A stretch of DNA of 64,000 nt from contig JAVTVY010017294.1 in the NCBI GenBank assembly GCA_036873755.1, forward strand, positions 1 to 64,000, given 5' to 3'. The stretch comes from Hanleya hanleyi. Lineage: Eukaryota > Mollusca > Polyplacophora > Lepidopleurida > Hanleyidae. Made by a program: the position numbers and the translations under genes. A model generated the notes under the pieces. That model saw only the letters and a list, made by a program, of their open reading frames with translations, was not told the origin of the DNA and did not search any database. Position 1 is the first letter of the stretch, and every line of letters begins with the position of its first letter. Of the stretch, positions 31,650 to 43,740 are shown piece by piece.

Positions 31650-32130
31650 GCAGGCAAACTTTCGCCGTTCAGTACCATTCAGCTCTTTACCACTCGGGTA
31701 CCGTTCAGTTTCATGTTGGTAACCTCTTGATAACCTATTGGTATTGCACGAAAACTTAAAGCTTGGTACCGTGAAGTCCTGACTGAACAGTACCGTGCAG
31801 TAACTGATCAGTTATCATGTGGCAGTAAGTGACAGATTCTTTCTAGTTACCTACGGGTAACTAATTGGTAGCCACCTCGATCCTAACTTTGCAGTACCGT
31901 GCAGTTCAGACTTGCTACTTGCTGGTCAGTTACTGATTGGTAACCAATATGTTATACCATAACTGAAATGTGTGGTAACTGATTGACGACCGTTTGGTAC
32001 AGTTCAGGTATTGATTGATTGATTGGTGAACAACTTGACAACTGAACAGTACCACAATAGGACCTTGCCCACCAGTACAGTGCAGTCACCAAGAGGTACT
32101 GATAGGTAAGCAGAAATGGGTTAGTAACCA
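31650..32130. repeat. GTACC/GGTAAC-rich island in A3
   Basis: Replaces about 220 bp of the A1/A2 sequence. Very dense in GTACC, GGTAC, GGTAAC, GTTACC and CTGATCAGT-type words, with recurring AGTACCGTGCAGT (31788, 31893) and GGTACCGTTCAGT or GGTACCGTGAAGT variants, and palindromes such as ACTGATCAGT. No coding frame. Looks like a degenerate array or a transposon rich in sub-terminal binding motifs. Confidence 0.6.
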
Positions 32131-32929
32131 TCAGAAAATCTATGTTATAGCTAAAGAAACACTTGTATTCGTAGCCCACAAACAATAATAGGGAGATGGA
32201 CTCGATTATAAAGTTATAGTTGGTTATCATTTAAAAGACGGTGTGAAACGGGAGGAATGATGATCAGAGATGATTTCATTCAAAACATATGAAGTGAGTC
32301 ATAATCAACCAGGTTATGTTCTGAAGGCATAACCATGTATCAAGTTTTGTGCATATGATGGTGAAAGACGTTCATTCACAAATACACTTCAAAGTTTCTC
32401 AGTGGTATTTTATCAAAAAACAGTCAATCTATAGTGGACGATAAACGGATATTCGAGACAGATAAACAATTGTCACCTCTCAGTTATTCATAATTTGACC
32501 ATAGAATTTGTCGTCATTCCGGAAGAATATTTCATCTGCGATCAGGTCTGTCCACGCAATAATTATCATAGTCCGAACATTTAACATATCAGGGGCCGAT
32601 CGAAGTAGATAGATTATGGGATATTCCTTTCGGTAGTTCATGAGAGACGACGATCAAGTGTTAGGAACTCAGTTTCCCTATAATCCAAGTAAAATTATTG
32701 GAACGTCAAAGTTAGATAATTCCAAATGTTTCTACAACCACAACTTTCGGTGACATTACGTGCATAAGCTGATACCCATTTATACCCTGTGTGATCTATA
32801 GCCGCTATACAGGAAGTGTTGAAAGCCTTCCCTGAAGCCTGAAATATGAAAGCCGAGGAGTATTGCTGCTGGATCTTACAATATTTATTTAATGAGCATT
32901 CACTAGCATGATTCTTGATGAGAGGTGCT

Positions 32930-33020
32930 TTTCCTTTTAATTTGGTGCTAATGCTGTAATATGAATTAGGTCTTTAATGAACGACGGCTGAATATTGAGT
33001 GACAGACTAGACGCTTGTAT
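32930..33020 (+). repeat. R1 3'-end fragment in B2
   Basis: AATTTGGTGCTAATGCTGTA, AACGACGGCTGAATATTGAG and GACTAGACGCTTGTA: only the 3' end, absent from B1 and B3. A 3'-anchored, 5'-truncated insertion. Confidence 0.75.
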
Positions 33021-34833
33021 TCCTTAAGATTAGATTATTCATTGAATATTCGAGCAAGATGTCCATCCCAACACCAAACCATGCTGTCCAGACTCTCAAA
33101 CTGTCGGATGAAAGTTGGCTTCTACACAAAGCTGCGTGCTCTTTTCTGCCGTTTCTCTGACGTTGTTACTTTGAAATCAGAATCGGATATGAATCCCTCG
33201 TCTGCAATGGACGTAAAATGCCATGGCATAGTTGGGTGCTAAGGGTTTTGTAGACCAGGAAGAGGGATATTGTCAAATGGTTTAACGAACACGGTTTGTT
33301 TCTGCATCAGTTACAAAGGTTGACCACTGCACCATCCCACTCTCAAAAAAGTGAATTAACTCACAGCTTCTCATAAAGGTCATGCATGCATTTATTAAAT
33401 CTCAAGTGCGCCACCCGTTCTTAGTCCTCGGCAATTTATGTCTCAGCATGTGGAAACTTGTGTAGTTAGAAAGACGATCTTTAAGTTTCACCAACTAACA
33501 ACACATTTCCTTACGGTTATAAAAACAGCAATGGCCGGCTTTTTCGAGGAGCACCGTGGGGATTTACTGGTTGGCTTTTTCGAGGAGCACCGCGGGGATT
33601 TAAACCGAAAGATAATCTTGAAACTTTTGGGATAGTCGCTTTCAGAGACTTTCTCACTTCTTGTTGTATTTTAATTAAGTTTTAATTCGTTTATGCGACG
33701 TTCTCAAGTCAATATATTATCTTGATTTAGAGCTCGTAGATATGCGTTTACCACAAGTTTTGCTTATCCTGTTGTCAATAGTAAATTCCTTTTGTCCTGA
33801 CATCTCAAACATGAAAATAAAAAAAGTAAAACTAAAATGTGTCTACTATATGCTCAATACTTTGAACCAATTGATTGTGCGTTCGAGGAAATTTACATGT
33901 CGGCCCACAATACCAGTCGGTATACCGCCCCAAGAAATAGATGAATGCAGAGGTTAAAATACTGTGTCACATGAATAAGAACTCACACTCTACAATTTTT
34001 ATCTCGACTTACTAAGAGCCCCATCTGACAGCGACACAATTTATCAATTTCTATCCGATGTGTTAAGAGATCTATTACATCATTTGTTCTTCGATATTTG
34101 TATCTAATTCCGATTGTGGGGATGATAGAAGCCATAAGGTAATTACTGTCAAAGTGTCCACATGAACAGTCCCAATAATAGACTGACTGAGATATAGAAC
34201 ATCACAGGAGTCACTATTGATTTCTGAGATGTTCTTGGAAATAATGTATTCTACTTGTGGAATCATGTAACTTCTTGTCTCTACTTCTCCACCACCATAT
34301 AGCTTGTTATTTCCGTTAATTAGTCAATGACCAGATTTTTTTAAAATTCCTGATGGTTTGTCTGAATGAAAATTGAAAACTGAAAAACATGGACACGAGA
34401 AAGTCAATGTTGCTCTTATGACAGAGTTACTCAACAGATAGAATCCTTCCAGCCTTGGGCACATTGCGTATAGTAATCTCTACGCTGCCATCTCTCACAT
34501 ACATCTTATCTTAATAATGGTGTATTTGTAACAACTACAGAACAGAGTTCCAATATTTCTGCCTTGGAGACAAAAAAACATTCCGCCTCAATTTAAACGA
34601 CAGACGATTTTGGCGAGAATCCGCAACGCGCAGATGGCACCGAAAATGTCCGCTAGGAGGTGCCTGAAGAAATTTCATGGGTCAACGCCATCTCGGAGCA
34701 AAAGATCAGAGGGCTGAGGCCGATCGATGATCACACGATCCATTTCTTGTCCGGTTCGATATCAGTCCAGGCGAAATGATTCCAAATTTGAAAACTATGA
34801 CATTACATTCTAGATAGTACTAAACTGTTAAAG

Positions 34834-35410
34834 AAGATGGTACGAAAAGGCGGCATTTTGGCCTATACGAGGTGGGGTTGGAATCGAAAAAATTAAAATG
34901 TCGTAATATAATTGTTTGTTTAATATAAAGGCAAGAGAAAATATATGGACACAATATGTGAAAGTTCTAGCTCGATTGCGTTATGATTATAGTTATGACA
35001 TTAAATTGGAATCCGCAGCATGTGCTATTTCGTGAAAAAAGTGTCTAAATCGAGTCATTTAAACACACATTTAGACACGAAGCACCCCTTGGACCAAAAC
35101 GCCGTTTAACCTGGTAATGTGTAGTGGCATTATATCTCCAATCGTTTTGGTCCAAGGGGTCCTTCGTGTCTAAGTGTGTGTTTAAATGACTCGATTTAGA
35201 CCTTTTTTTCCAAGAAATCGCACATTCCTCTTATTTCAATTTATGTCATAAATATAATCATAACGCAATCGAGCTAGAACTTTCAATTATTGTGTTCATA
35301 TGTTTTCTCTTGCCTATACAATGAAAAACAATTATTTCAGAACTTTTAAATTTTTTTCGTTTTCAACCGCACCACGTTTAGGCCAAAATGCCGTCTTATC
35401 GTACCATCTC
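34834..35410. mobile_element. 577-bp foldback element inserted in A2
   Basis: Long inverted arms of about 265 bp (GAAGATGGTACGAAAAGGCG at the left, CGTCTTATCGTACCATCTCC at the right; TGTGTTTAAATGACTCGATT near the centre) with a short unpaired middle (35100-35145). Absent from A1, where AAACTGTTGGATTCGCCCAT is uninterrupted. Arms differ at roughly one base in ten, so it is not very young. No coding capacity; class unknown. Confidence 0.85.
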
Positions 35411-36664
35411 CTTTGCCCATCGCACATCGTGTTCTTTTAAGCTGATGTAGTTGAGAAGAAGAGCAAAGGTTCGTCAATATACAGGGTGTCCAGCTGACAC
35501 CTTGCATTTTTCTTCTCACGAAACACAGACCATGAAGCTTAGATATTAAGCTCCAATTCTGTATTGATGTGTATTAAAATAATCTTTTGAATGACTCTGA
35601 TAGAGGGATATGCTCTAGATGTTTACTTATTATCCAAAGAATGTGCATTTTGTCATTCTGGAATATTACATAATTATTAACCTTGGGGCCCTACCTTTTC
35701 ACATACAATGTAGACATGTCAACACACGTAGATGTTACCTAAGAAATTGAAACTACTTTCAAATTCATAAGAAAAGGGTTCTTTTGTCTTCAATTATAAA
35801 AAACAAGACAGCACGATGCATGTCCTCTCAAAGTCCACGTGACTGACAAGGACTTTTTTCATTTCACTGACTTTCAATATTGTATCTATACGAGTTGAAA
35901 TGTATCTCAATGTATCTCAATCAGGTTTTGAGTATGAGTGTTCCATCGGAATATCGTTAAGATTCTTGAATTTTTACGATGGCTTGAATACATTGGTTCA
36001 AATATTATATCACACGGACACTTCCTTCTTTATGCGGAGGATCCCTGGTGTGTATGTTATATTGAGTTGATCGGGTAATCTACTGGTTCTTGATGTAGTC
36101 TTGTCATAATAGTGGTTGTATTGTTTTCTGTGATATTGAAATCAAAGGAACTGAAAAAAAGTGGGACATACAACAATATAACAATCCTGGGATAGTTACC
36201 CATGCTAGCTTTTAATGTGACTTTCATTGGTCTACACTGGTTTACCAGATATTATAGTCCATAATTATTGCCATTGTAGGCTGCGAGCGCAACAAATGAT
36301 TGTTACATTATTCATGTATGGGCGCTCAACCCTATATGGTTACATCATGCCATAACAGTTAGAAATAGCACTCACAAATGGAGAATATTTCGTCACACTT
36401 GATCAATTTTGATTTTGAGGTTGTTCATTGGTTTTATTCTGGCAACATTTATATGCACATGAATACCAACAATACCTTTATTCTTCTTATGCTTTAGAGA
36501 GTTTATTATTATTTATTGGCTGTCCCTATTTATGAAAGGCTACCTTGTAATTGGCCGGCATAGGATCCAATGCCGAATGGACCACATAATAGACTCAGTT
36601 CCAAACAGCAAATTTGGGTATAACATGTATATCTGGAGGTGGAACAATTTGCAAATCAGCCATT

Positions 36665-36859
36665 TCACTGTCCAGTATAATTTGACAGATCGCCTGGCTC
36701 TGTTGTTGCAACTGTTACCAACGATCCAAAGATAATGTTGAAAAGAATGGGTGGCATATTTAGTGACAGATAATATCTGAGGCGGGGTAAGTGATGCTTA
36801 ATGGACTCGAGGTGTATAATATAGCCTGGGGCACCTGACCGTAGATCACCGTTAGCCAT
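36665..36859 (-). CDS. Small ORF, 64 codons, module A copy 2
   Basis: Counterpart of 20143-20337 with the same start, stop and length, and the TATA box (36933-36941) at the same 74-bp distance. The following minus-strand small frame (MADLQIVPPPDIH...) is cut by a stop in this copy but runs longer in A1. Confidence 0.3.
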   Translation of the reverse strand: MANGDLRSGAPGYIIHLESIKHHLPRLRYYLSLNMPPILFNIIFGSLVTVATTEPGDLSNYTGQ

Positions 36860-36932
36860 GGTTTGGTGTGAACTGCGTGGATAAATTTCCTTCAGTTATG
36901 ATGCCTGTTGATCTCAACGACAGCTGGAAGAA

Positions 36933-36941
36933 TTTATATAG
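36933..36941 (-). promoter_or_regulatory. TATA box ahead of the module A small ORF (copy 2)
   Basis: CTATATAAA, identical in sequence and spacing to the A1 site although the bases just upstream differ (AACACT against AACGGG). Confidence 0.4.
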
Positions 36942-37547
36942 AGTGTTCACTGAATCTGTTTCGAGCCATGAAATGAACAAAAAAGTCTCCAACTCGATAT
37001 TTTTCGTGCGCGATGTAACCTATTAGACTTCCAGAGCAGGAAGCTCTGACGCTGGAGTCATTATCTGACTTTACTGGGGTCGGGTGTTAGACGCCTGTTT
37101 TCCATCCATCCGCTGAATGGGGTAGGCGAGCCGTTATATATCACTTGGCGGTCTATTCGCTATTATCCAATCTCAATCCAGAAGGAAGAGAACGCCAACT
37201 AAAACGAAGATTTGGGGGAGGGTGTTGGGCATGGCACACATTCTGGCAAGAGCTGTTGAAGATAATACTTATCTTGTAATGAATTTATAGATATGAACTA
37301 TTTTCTTGAAAGTTCGAGCGATTGGGTTTGCTCCTTGTTTCATTTCCCGCTAATTTATACGCAATTGCCTGCTAGGAAAGATATGTTAGCACCGAATATA
37401 CTGTTATTATCCAATCACACCTCCGATTATCTTTGATCACTACTTGTACCTTGAAATATATTCATTAAAAAAGTGATCCGTGGAGAAGGACTCCACACTC
37501 AAACTCTGACGATCGTTGGATAAAACATTCAAGATGTGCACTCGATA

Positions 37548-37727
37548 ATGTATGCCAAATATTGGCGAAGTATTGAACACAATATCTTGTCAATATTTGG
37601 TATATATCGATCGTCTGAGCTCATCATGTTGCTCAAGAAACCAAAGAACCAATATTTAAGAAACGACCAACTAAGAAACACCCCAGAAATAGTATCATCT
37701 AAAGTGGAACCGGGAAGTGTCTTATGA
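37548..37727 (+). CDS. Small ORF, 59 codons, module A copy 2
   Basis: Counterpart of 21060-21239, same length; five amino-acid differences and no silent ones noted. The hairpin at its start is retained with two changes in the left arm (37552-37575/37580-37603). Confidence 0.2.
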   Translation: MYAKYWRSIEHNILSIFGIYRSSELIMLLKKPKNQYLRNDQLRNTPEIVSSKVEPGSVL

Positions 37728-38915
37728 CTTGACAATACATACTACAATTTGACCAGTTTTCTTAAAACGGATATTTTAACCCACTTTGAGATCCTGGTTA
37801 GAAATAATTCAATGTTATTGTGAAAAAAACCTTGTAATCAAGACACTGCACAAGAAGAGTGAACGTAACAGTTACAACAGATAGCACCATAAGTCATCGA
37901 TCATTTGGGTGTTCAGCAATAAGTTAATTCAGAGCGGACAGATTTATTGACTTACCGTTGTTTCTTTGAAAATCAACATATTTTATGTAAGTTAAGATAA
38001 TAGATTTTGGTGGTATTCAAAGAGCTACCTACATTGGTTCTTTGTTGGACACAATATTTTTCGAAGACTTAAAAACGATTCTTCGCGGTTTACTCCAAAC
38101 AATTCACAAAACAAATAATCTATATAATTGACAAACCAATATCGAGGTTTCCCAAAATCCCCAAACTCATGAAAAAAAACACACGCCAAAAGCCACTAAG
38201 ATTATAAAGTATACATGAATGATAAGAGAAATTCTGTTTCTCTTATATGTCTATCCACCAGTAAGACGGTTTGATCTGGGAAATGGAACCATAACTGATT
38301 ACATTTGAAAAAGATTTGGACGTTTTGAAGCATTTAATGTAAATGGCGCTATAAGGTGAAATAATATTTAGACCAATGAAAGTAAACCATTTTTCTTTTC
38401 TCTCGTCAGCTTGGGTAACGTCATGTCCGGCTTGCTGTCATCGCCTGACCTCGTGCTACTGACCCGTTCTAACCTTCGCCCCGCGACTGCAAAGATGTAA
38501 ACGGATGAAAGAAACGGAACCAACTTGAGAACCGCATGAAATTGCGATAGCATCAGAAAATCTATGTTGCAGCTAAAGAAACGCTTGTATTCGTCGCCCA
38601 TATACAATAATACGCAGATGGACTCGATTATAAAGTTATAGTTGGTTATCATTTAAAAGACGGTGTGAAACGGGAGGAATTATGATCTGAGATGATTTCA
38701 TTCAAAACATATGTAGTGAGTCATAAATAACCCGGTTATACTCAAAAGTCATAACCATGTATCAAGTGTTGTGCACATGATGGTGGAAGACGTTCGTTCA
38801 CAAATAAACTTCCTCAGTGGTAATTTATCACAGCACAGTCAGTCTGTTGGGAGGACAAACGGATATTTGTGATAGATTAATAATCGTCACCTCTCAGTTA
38901 TTGTGAATTCATAAT

Positions 38916-39915
38916 TAAACGTTAATGAGATGAATTTGTTCTTGCTGCCTTTTTCTAATTCAGCTGGTGTGGACATTCATCTATCGTGACAATGGTCTCA
39001 ATTTTCCAGAATTCTTGGTACGATGGATCCACTACTCGGATCATTAAATAATAAAAGCAAATATGAATTTTGATTCTAATATCTTAGTTACTATAACATT
39101 CTTACAACAATTGGCTCAATTTGACAATACATTCGAAATACACTTTTGGCCGAATATTTCATCGGGGGTCATGTCTGTCCTCGCATTAATTTATCATAAT
39201 CCGAGCATTTAACATGTCAAGGGCGGATCGAAGTAGATAAATTTTGTGATTTTCTTTCGGTAGTTCATGAGCGGTGATCAGCATCCACGTCTTAGAACAT
39301 AGTTTCCCTGTAATCTATGTAAATTTATTGGAACGTCAAAATGGGATAGCTCCCGATGTTTCAACAACCACAACTTTCAGCGATATTACGTGCATTAGCT
39401 GAAACCCATTGGCATAATCTGTGATCCATAACATCAAGAGGAAGTGTTTCTCGGAGTTGAAATATGAAAGCTGAGGACTATTGCTGCTGGATCTTACAAT
39501 ATACATTTGATGACCATCCAATTAACAACATGATAAATCTTGAAGAAATAAGCTTTCTTCCCTTAAGATTCAGAATATTCATTGAATATATTCGAGCAAG
39601 ATGTCCATCTCAAACCCGAGAAATATAGTTTTGAAGAATAAATCTGAGCTCGACACCAAACCACGCTGACCAGCCCTTCAAACTTCACTTGTGTAGATGT
39701 TGGATGAAAGTGGCATGCTTTTTTCTGCCGTTTCTGTGACGTATCTTTGAATTCAGAATCACATATGAATGCCCCGTCGGCAATGGAGGTAAAATGTCAT
39801 AGCGAAAGGTTTTGTAGGCCAGGAAATGGGATATTGTCATTTTTTTGACGAAGCTTGTGTTTGCATCAGTTACATAGGTTTGATCACTGCATGATCCACT
39901 GAGTTACGAGGCCAA
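38916..39915. repeat. Tandem unit III, module B (B3)
   Basis: GAGCATTTAACATGTCAAGG, GATCGAAGTAGATAAATTTT, CACAACTTTCAGCGATATTA and ATGTCCATCTCAAACCCGAG match B1 and B2. Open frames of B1 are interrupted here. Confidence 0.85.
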
Positions 39916-40169
39916 GGATAAAGTTTGTTGGTTCTAACAACTTTTATGTTAGTTGACGAAGAGTACCACCGCATTATATTGATGATGTTTCGCAGGAATG
40001 ACGCAAAATAACGGCATTTTGTTACTGTAAAATCCAATTATTCATTGAAGTGTATTGAATCCCGCATATTCTCTCAGTCAACTTCTTTTCCAGTTTTCCT
40101 GTATCTTGCTTATGTATCAGATTCATCGTGGAAGAAGTCGTTTTCCGGCACTTGAACAACATGTGTAAG

Positions 40170-42515
40170 GCACAAATCTCAGATCGAAACTAACGACGCT
40201 ATGGAACTACTGGCTATCTCAGATGGCCTTTGTCCAGCCAACCAGATTTCACTGATGAAAACCTTGGGTATATGTGACATTCTTCACAAGCCTGCTTCAA
40301 TTGCACGTACTTCGTAGCAGTTTGTTACGTTGTTACGTTAACCTCGAGAGATTTTGTTGAAACAATGTCTTCGTCGCCGGACAAATGTTTGAAGTTCTCC
40401 TCTTTTGGGCCTAACAAGTCATGCCAGTTGGGACCCAAAGGGTGTTTAGTTATACAAAGGTGAATATTTTTCGAGTTTTTAACAAATACAGCTTTAATTT
40501 GCATCAGGTAAATAGGGTGAACATCCATTGACATACTGCGCAACCTATCTCCCAGAGTTAAACTGTGATGGCCGAGGATACAATAGATGGCATTTCACAC
40601 TTATTTTGATTTCAAAAAAAGATTCAACAACATTGCTATTGAACGCTGTGCAACGCAAAAAAATGTCTTACGGCAATAATATATGAGAGTGTATTTCAAC
40701 CAATGCACATGGTTTCCTTCAACGGTTCTATTACCGTGTACACGTACACGGTCATCACTACATCTACATTTTGCATAGAACCCAAACATTCGTACAGCAT
40801 GCGTAAACAACTCACAATATGAAACCATTAAACATATCAGATATTGTTCTAACCCAACCGATACCAGCCTTCAATGGCGCTGACGTTGGATAAAGTGGGC
40901 TTCCTCGCAAACATATATTCATTTTGTCTGTTTTCTGACACTGTAACGTATTCATGGCAATTTGTTTTGTCACCCATGCTGCCGTTACTTATGGGACTCA
41001 CTTGACGCTCATGCTCGTGATGACCGTGTGTGGACCCGATGCCCATGTATATAGGCTACAGCTTTGTGAATGCAAATTGAAGTTCGTCGGGGCATAGACG
41101 TCACATGACTGTCCATTGGAGATACACGTTGACGCCGATGCGTTACCATGCAATTCGTAAAACAAATGGTTTGACGCCCAGTCTTTACAGGAACGATTCT
41201 CAGGACATTCCAAACGATAGCCAGACGTTATGTTCGTCGCTTTTTCTCCCATATAAATATTTGCATATCTTTATTTAGTTTCCTTGTGCTCATATTCGTT
41301 TTCAATAGTATTTTCCGTTATTTAGAGTTATTGAGACCATTGATGAAATGTGAGTATATATATACGTGTTCAATTACATGTGTTCTGGACAAGTTCTACA
41401 CAGCTATCATCAGTTTCGATAATTTGAAGCACAAAAAAAATCCCTTTCCTAATGCGGTTCTGGTATTAAGCAGTCGCAGCAATAATCAGAAAAACTGGCC
41501 AAACCGGGAAATGAGTCTTTAAAGGATGGTCAAAGTTTTTAATTTAACAGCTGAATATACCACATACCCCTACCCCCTGTCACTAGTAGGTCTGTTGGTG
41601 AGAGACATAACGCGACTTTCTCAGTGCAGGGTTAATCATATTTGATAATTTCAAAAGGAAAAGTGCCAGATCGTCACACTACCAAATGGTACACACCTCG
41701 TCTAACCCTGGGTTTCAACACCTGGAGTTTCTCTCGAGTTCAGAGAGACCATGTCAATTTTTTGCGAAGTCGATGTTGGGTGTTCTATCGCTTAAGGTAT
41801 GTAGGTCCCCATAACCCACTATTATACACCCATTAATATTTGTCGTTTCTAGTAATATCAATACCACGGATCTATAATAATATAGGTTTTTTTAAACTTA
41901 CAGAAAACCGTTTTTGATTGCCATAGATGTGATACATGCATATATAAAACGAGTTCAACAAGATTTCTTTTCAATAAAATAAGCTTTCTTTTCAAAATGA
42001 GTATTCAATTTAATGAATACATTAAATCGACATTCAACTTGCACACGCAGATTGAACATTACAATGATTACAATTAAAACTGACTGAAATGTATAAAGTT
42101 GAATTGCAAAAAAGAAAATGACCGATTTTTGGCCGCCAAGAGGATCTATATACCTTAACTTCTAAATTACGTATCCTGAGATAAGAGTGTCCCATTTCCA
42201 CTGACTGACATTTTCTTCATTCGTTCCAGAAATATTGCCTCAATAAATGTAGTATCCAGCTACGGTTCTTTTAATCGCTGCCCAAACTCCCGTCGCTTTT
42301 GGATTGGTAAAATCTGGGAAAGCACAAGGAGGAATCTTGTCCAGAATCCCACCCATGGATGAAGTTATAGGAGGTCCAACATGAACAGAACCTTGGTAAT
42401 GGTTCTGGTACGATAAACACATGACCGATGCCCCGATACCAACTAATATTAATGGCTTTATTTCAGTCTTCGGTCCATATCAATATGTTACAGGTTATTT
42501 ATTTACACCATAGCA
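40170..42515. repeat. Tandem unit III, module C (C2)
   Basis: Matches 46923-49347 closely (over 90 percent by eye): CTCAGATCGAAACTAACGAC, TTAATTTGCATCAGGTAAAT, GACGCCGATGCGTTACCATG, TTGATAATTTCAAAAGGAAA, and GATCTATATACCTTAACTTC. Length differences are concentrated in the GACGCYCATGC-type repeats near 41000-41100. Confidence 0.92.
42240..42422 (-). CDS. Small ORF, 60 codons (open for 79), module C copy 2
   Basis: Minus strand. From the ATG at 42422 the frame gives 60 codons; it is open for 19 more codons upstream, where a hydrophobic run (PLILVGIGASVM) precedes the Cys-containing body (SYQNHYQGSVHVGPPITSS; GVWAAIKRTVAGYYIY). Looks like a small single-pass membrane protein or part of one. In C3 the same sequence has an 11-bp duplication (CAGAGCCCAAA, about 49118) that shifts the frame, so one copy is broken. 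C1 lacks the region. Not recognised; an exon or retrocopy fragment is possible. Confidence 0.3.
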   Translation of the reverse strand: MCLSYQNHYQGSVHVGPPITSSMGGILDKIPPCAFPDFTNPKATGVWAAIKRTVAGYYIY

Positions 42516-42963
42516 TGCTGATAGCAAAATACGAACGTAGCGTGCAAGATCTATGGCGCTACGTTTCGTAACATGTGTCTAATTCCGCTTAACCCGGGGC
42601 TAGGGGCCGTATGAGCCCATGTACTTCAAGATCCTCATGGTACTCATATGAACAGTCACAATCAAAGCGTGACTGAGGTACATCATTTTAGATGACGACT
42701 CTATAACGAATATTATGGATTAAGAATACTGATCAGCGATACGGATTTGATATTTTGGAACATCATGATGTCTTGCCGGCATCATTGAAAATTGTTGACC
42801 GCTTCTCTTGCAGGAAACAAGCCTATGTTTATGTATACTTTTGTCTTTTTGAATTTGGTGCTAATACTGTTATATGGAAATGGAATAGGTCTTTGGATTA
42901 TGGACGCGGATATTCTCTAATGAACGACGGCTGGATTATGAATGACGGACTAGACGCTTGTAA
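42516..42963 (+). repeat. R1 dispersed repeat, inserted in C2
   Basis: GCATGCTGATAGCAAAATAC to GACTAGACGCTTGTAAT. C3 lacks it: ATTTACACCACAGCAGTCTT joins AAAAGTAATG there. Contains the R1 internal hairpin TACGAACGTAGCG...CGCTACGTTTCGTA (42531-42571). Near-identical to 57690-58152, hence young, and truncated at its 5' side relative to that copy. Confidence 0.92.
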
Positions 42964-43079
42964 TTAAAAGTAATGATACAAATTGTACAATTAATTTGGT
43001 TTAGGTACTTCATCATGTGCATGTCCCCATAGTATCCTCTGTCACTTTATAACACCGAATGACAAGGGCTGTTTCGTCA

Positions 43080-43530
43080 CGGAAAATTGGGAGTGCAGGC
43101 GTCAAACCCGACATTTATTATTCAGCAGTCGTCCACAAATGAACATTCCGCGGCAATAACCGAAAGACCTATTACGATAGAAAACACCAGTTCCAAGCAG
43201 GCATAAAAAGAAATAAAAAGGCTTGCGAGAGAGAAGCGGTCAACCGTTTCCAATGATTGTAGCAAGACATCGTGAGGTTCTCTTCGTGAAATTTTTGGTT
43301 ATCTAGAGTAAAATTGATCTCAGACACGCTTTGCTTCTGATTGTTCATTAGAACACTATGGAGATGTAAAACATCTCGCGGCCCAAAGACGAACTGTATT
43401 CTATCACAGACCTTCAGAAACTTAGTACGGATGCGTTAGTCTGCAAGTTTCTGCAATTTTGTTATGTGTCGTTTCTCGAAATCGTCACATTTTCCACAGG
43501 ATTTAGAAAATGCTGCTAAGTGAGATATTA
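43080..43530 (-). repeat. R1 dispersed repeat predating the C-D duplication
   Basis: CAGGCGTCAAACCCGACATT, CAGCAGTCGTCCACAAATGA, GAGAGAGAAGCGGTCAACCG, CAGACACGCTTTGCTTCTGA and GAAATCGTCACATTTTCCAC. Its first 230 bp recur at 49490-49700 in unit IV, so it was present before duplication. Confidence 0.85.
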
Positions 43531-43569
43531 AAGCAACATATGCCGGTCGTTTTGGAATATTGCTATCGA

Positions 43570-43740
43570 GGAATTACTAATTCCTTCTGTGTCGATGTCC
43601 ATTCCTGTGTCACCACGGTATACCTTGTCGCTATAGCCGACTGTGCCACTGTGCCAAATTGTGTCACCACGGTGTAATATACAGTGTGTCGGCACGGCAT
43701 ACTCCGCCATATACTATATCACTACGGCATTTTGTGTCCT
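43570..43740 (+). repeat. Degenerate GTGTCACCACGGTRTA repeats
   Basis: GTGTCACCACGGTATA, GTGTCACCACGGTGTA, GTGTCGGCACGGCATA and weaker versions recur at 25-60-bp intervals. No counterpart in unit IV. Confidence 0.55.

Larger units (their letters stand above)
30384..33345. repeat. Tandem unit II: 3' part of module A (A3) and module B (B2)
   Basis: Begins ATTTAAGAAACGACCAACTA, matching 21167 in A1, and follows A to its end near 32495, then B to about 33345. It differs from A1/A2 by the TTAA MITE at 30805 and by an unusual GTACC-rich insert at 31650-32130. Unit III begins at 33366 with the 5' end of a full module A. Confidence 0.85.
33366..38915. repeat. Tandem unit III, module A (A2)
   Basis: Full counterpart of A1. 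Differs by a 38-bp tandem doubling at 33537-33602 (GGCTTTTTCGAGGAGCACCG twice), the foldback at 34834-35410, and lack of the two A1 insertions. Confidence 0.9.

Noticed and set aside
41642..41836. 63-64-codon frame present in C1, C2 and C3 (30040, 41642, 48441)
   Set aside because: Starts at TTG; between C2 and C3 about 7 of 9 changes alter amino acids, so no sign of coding constraint.
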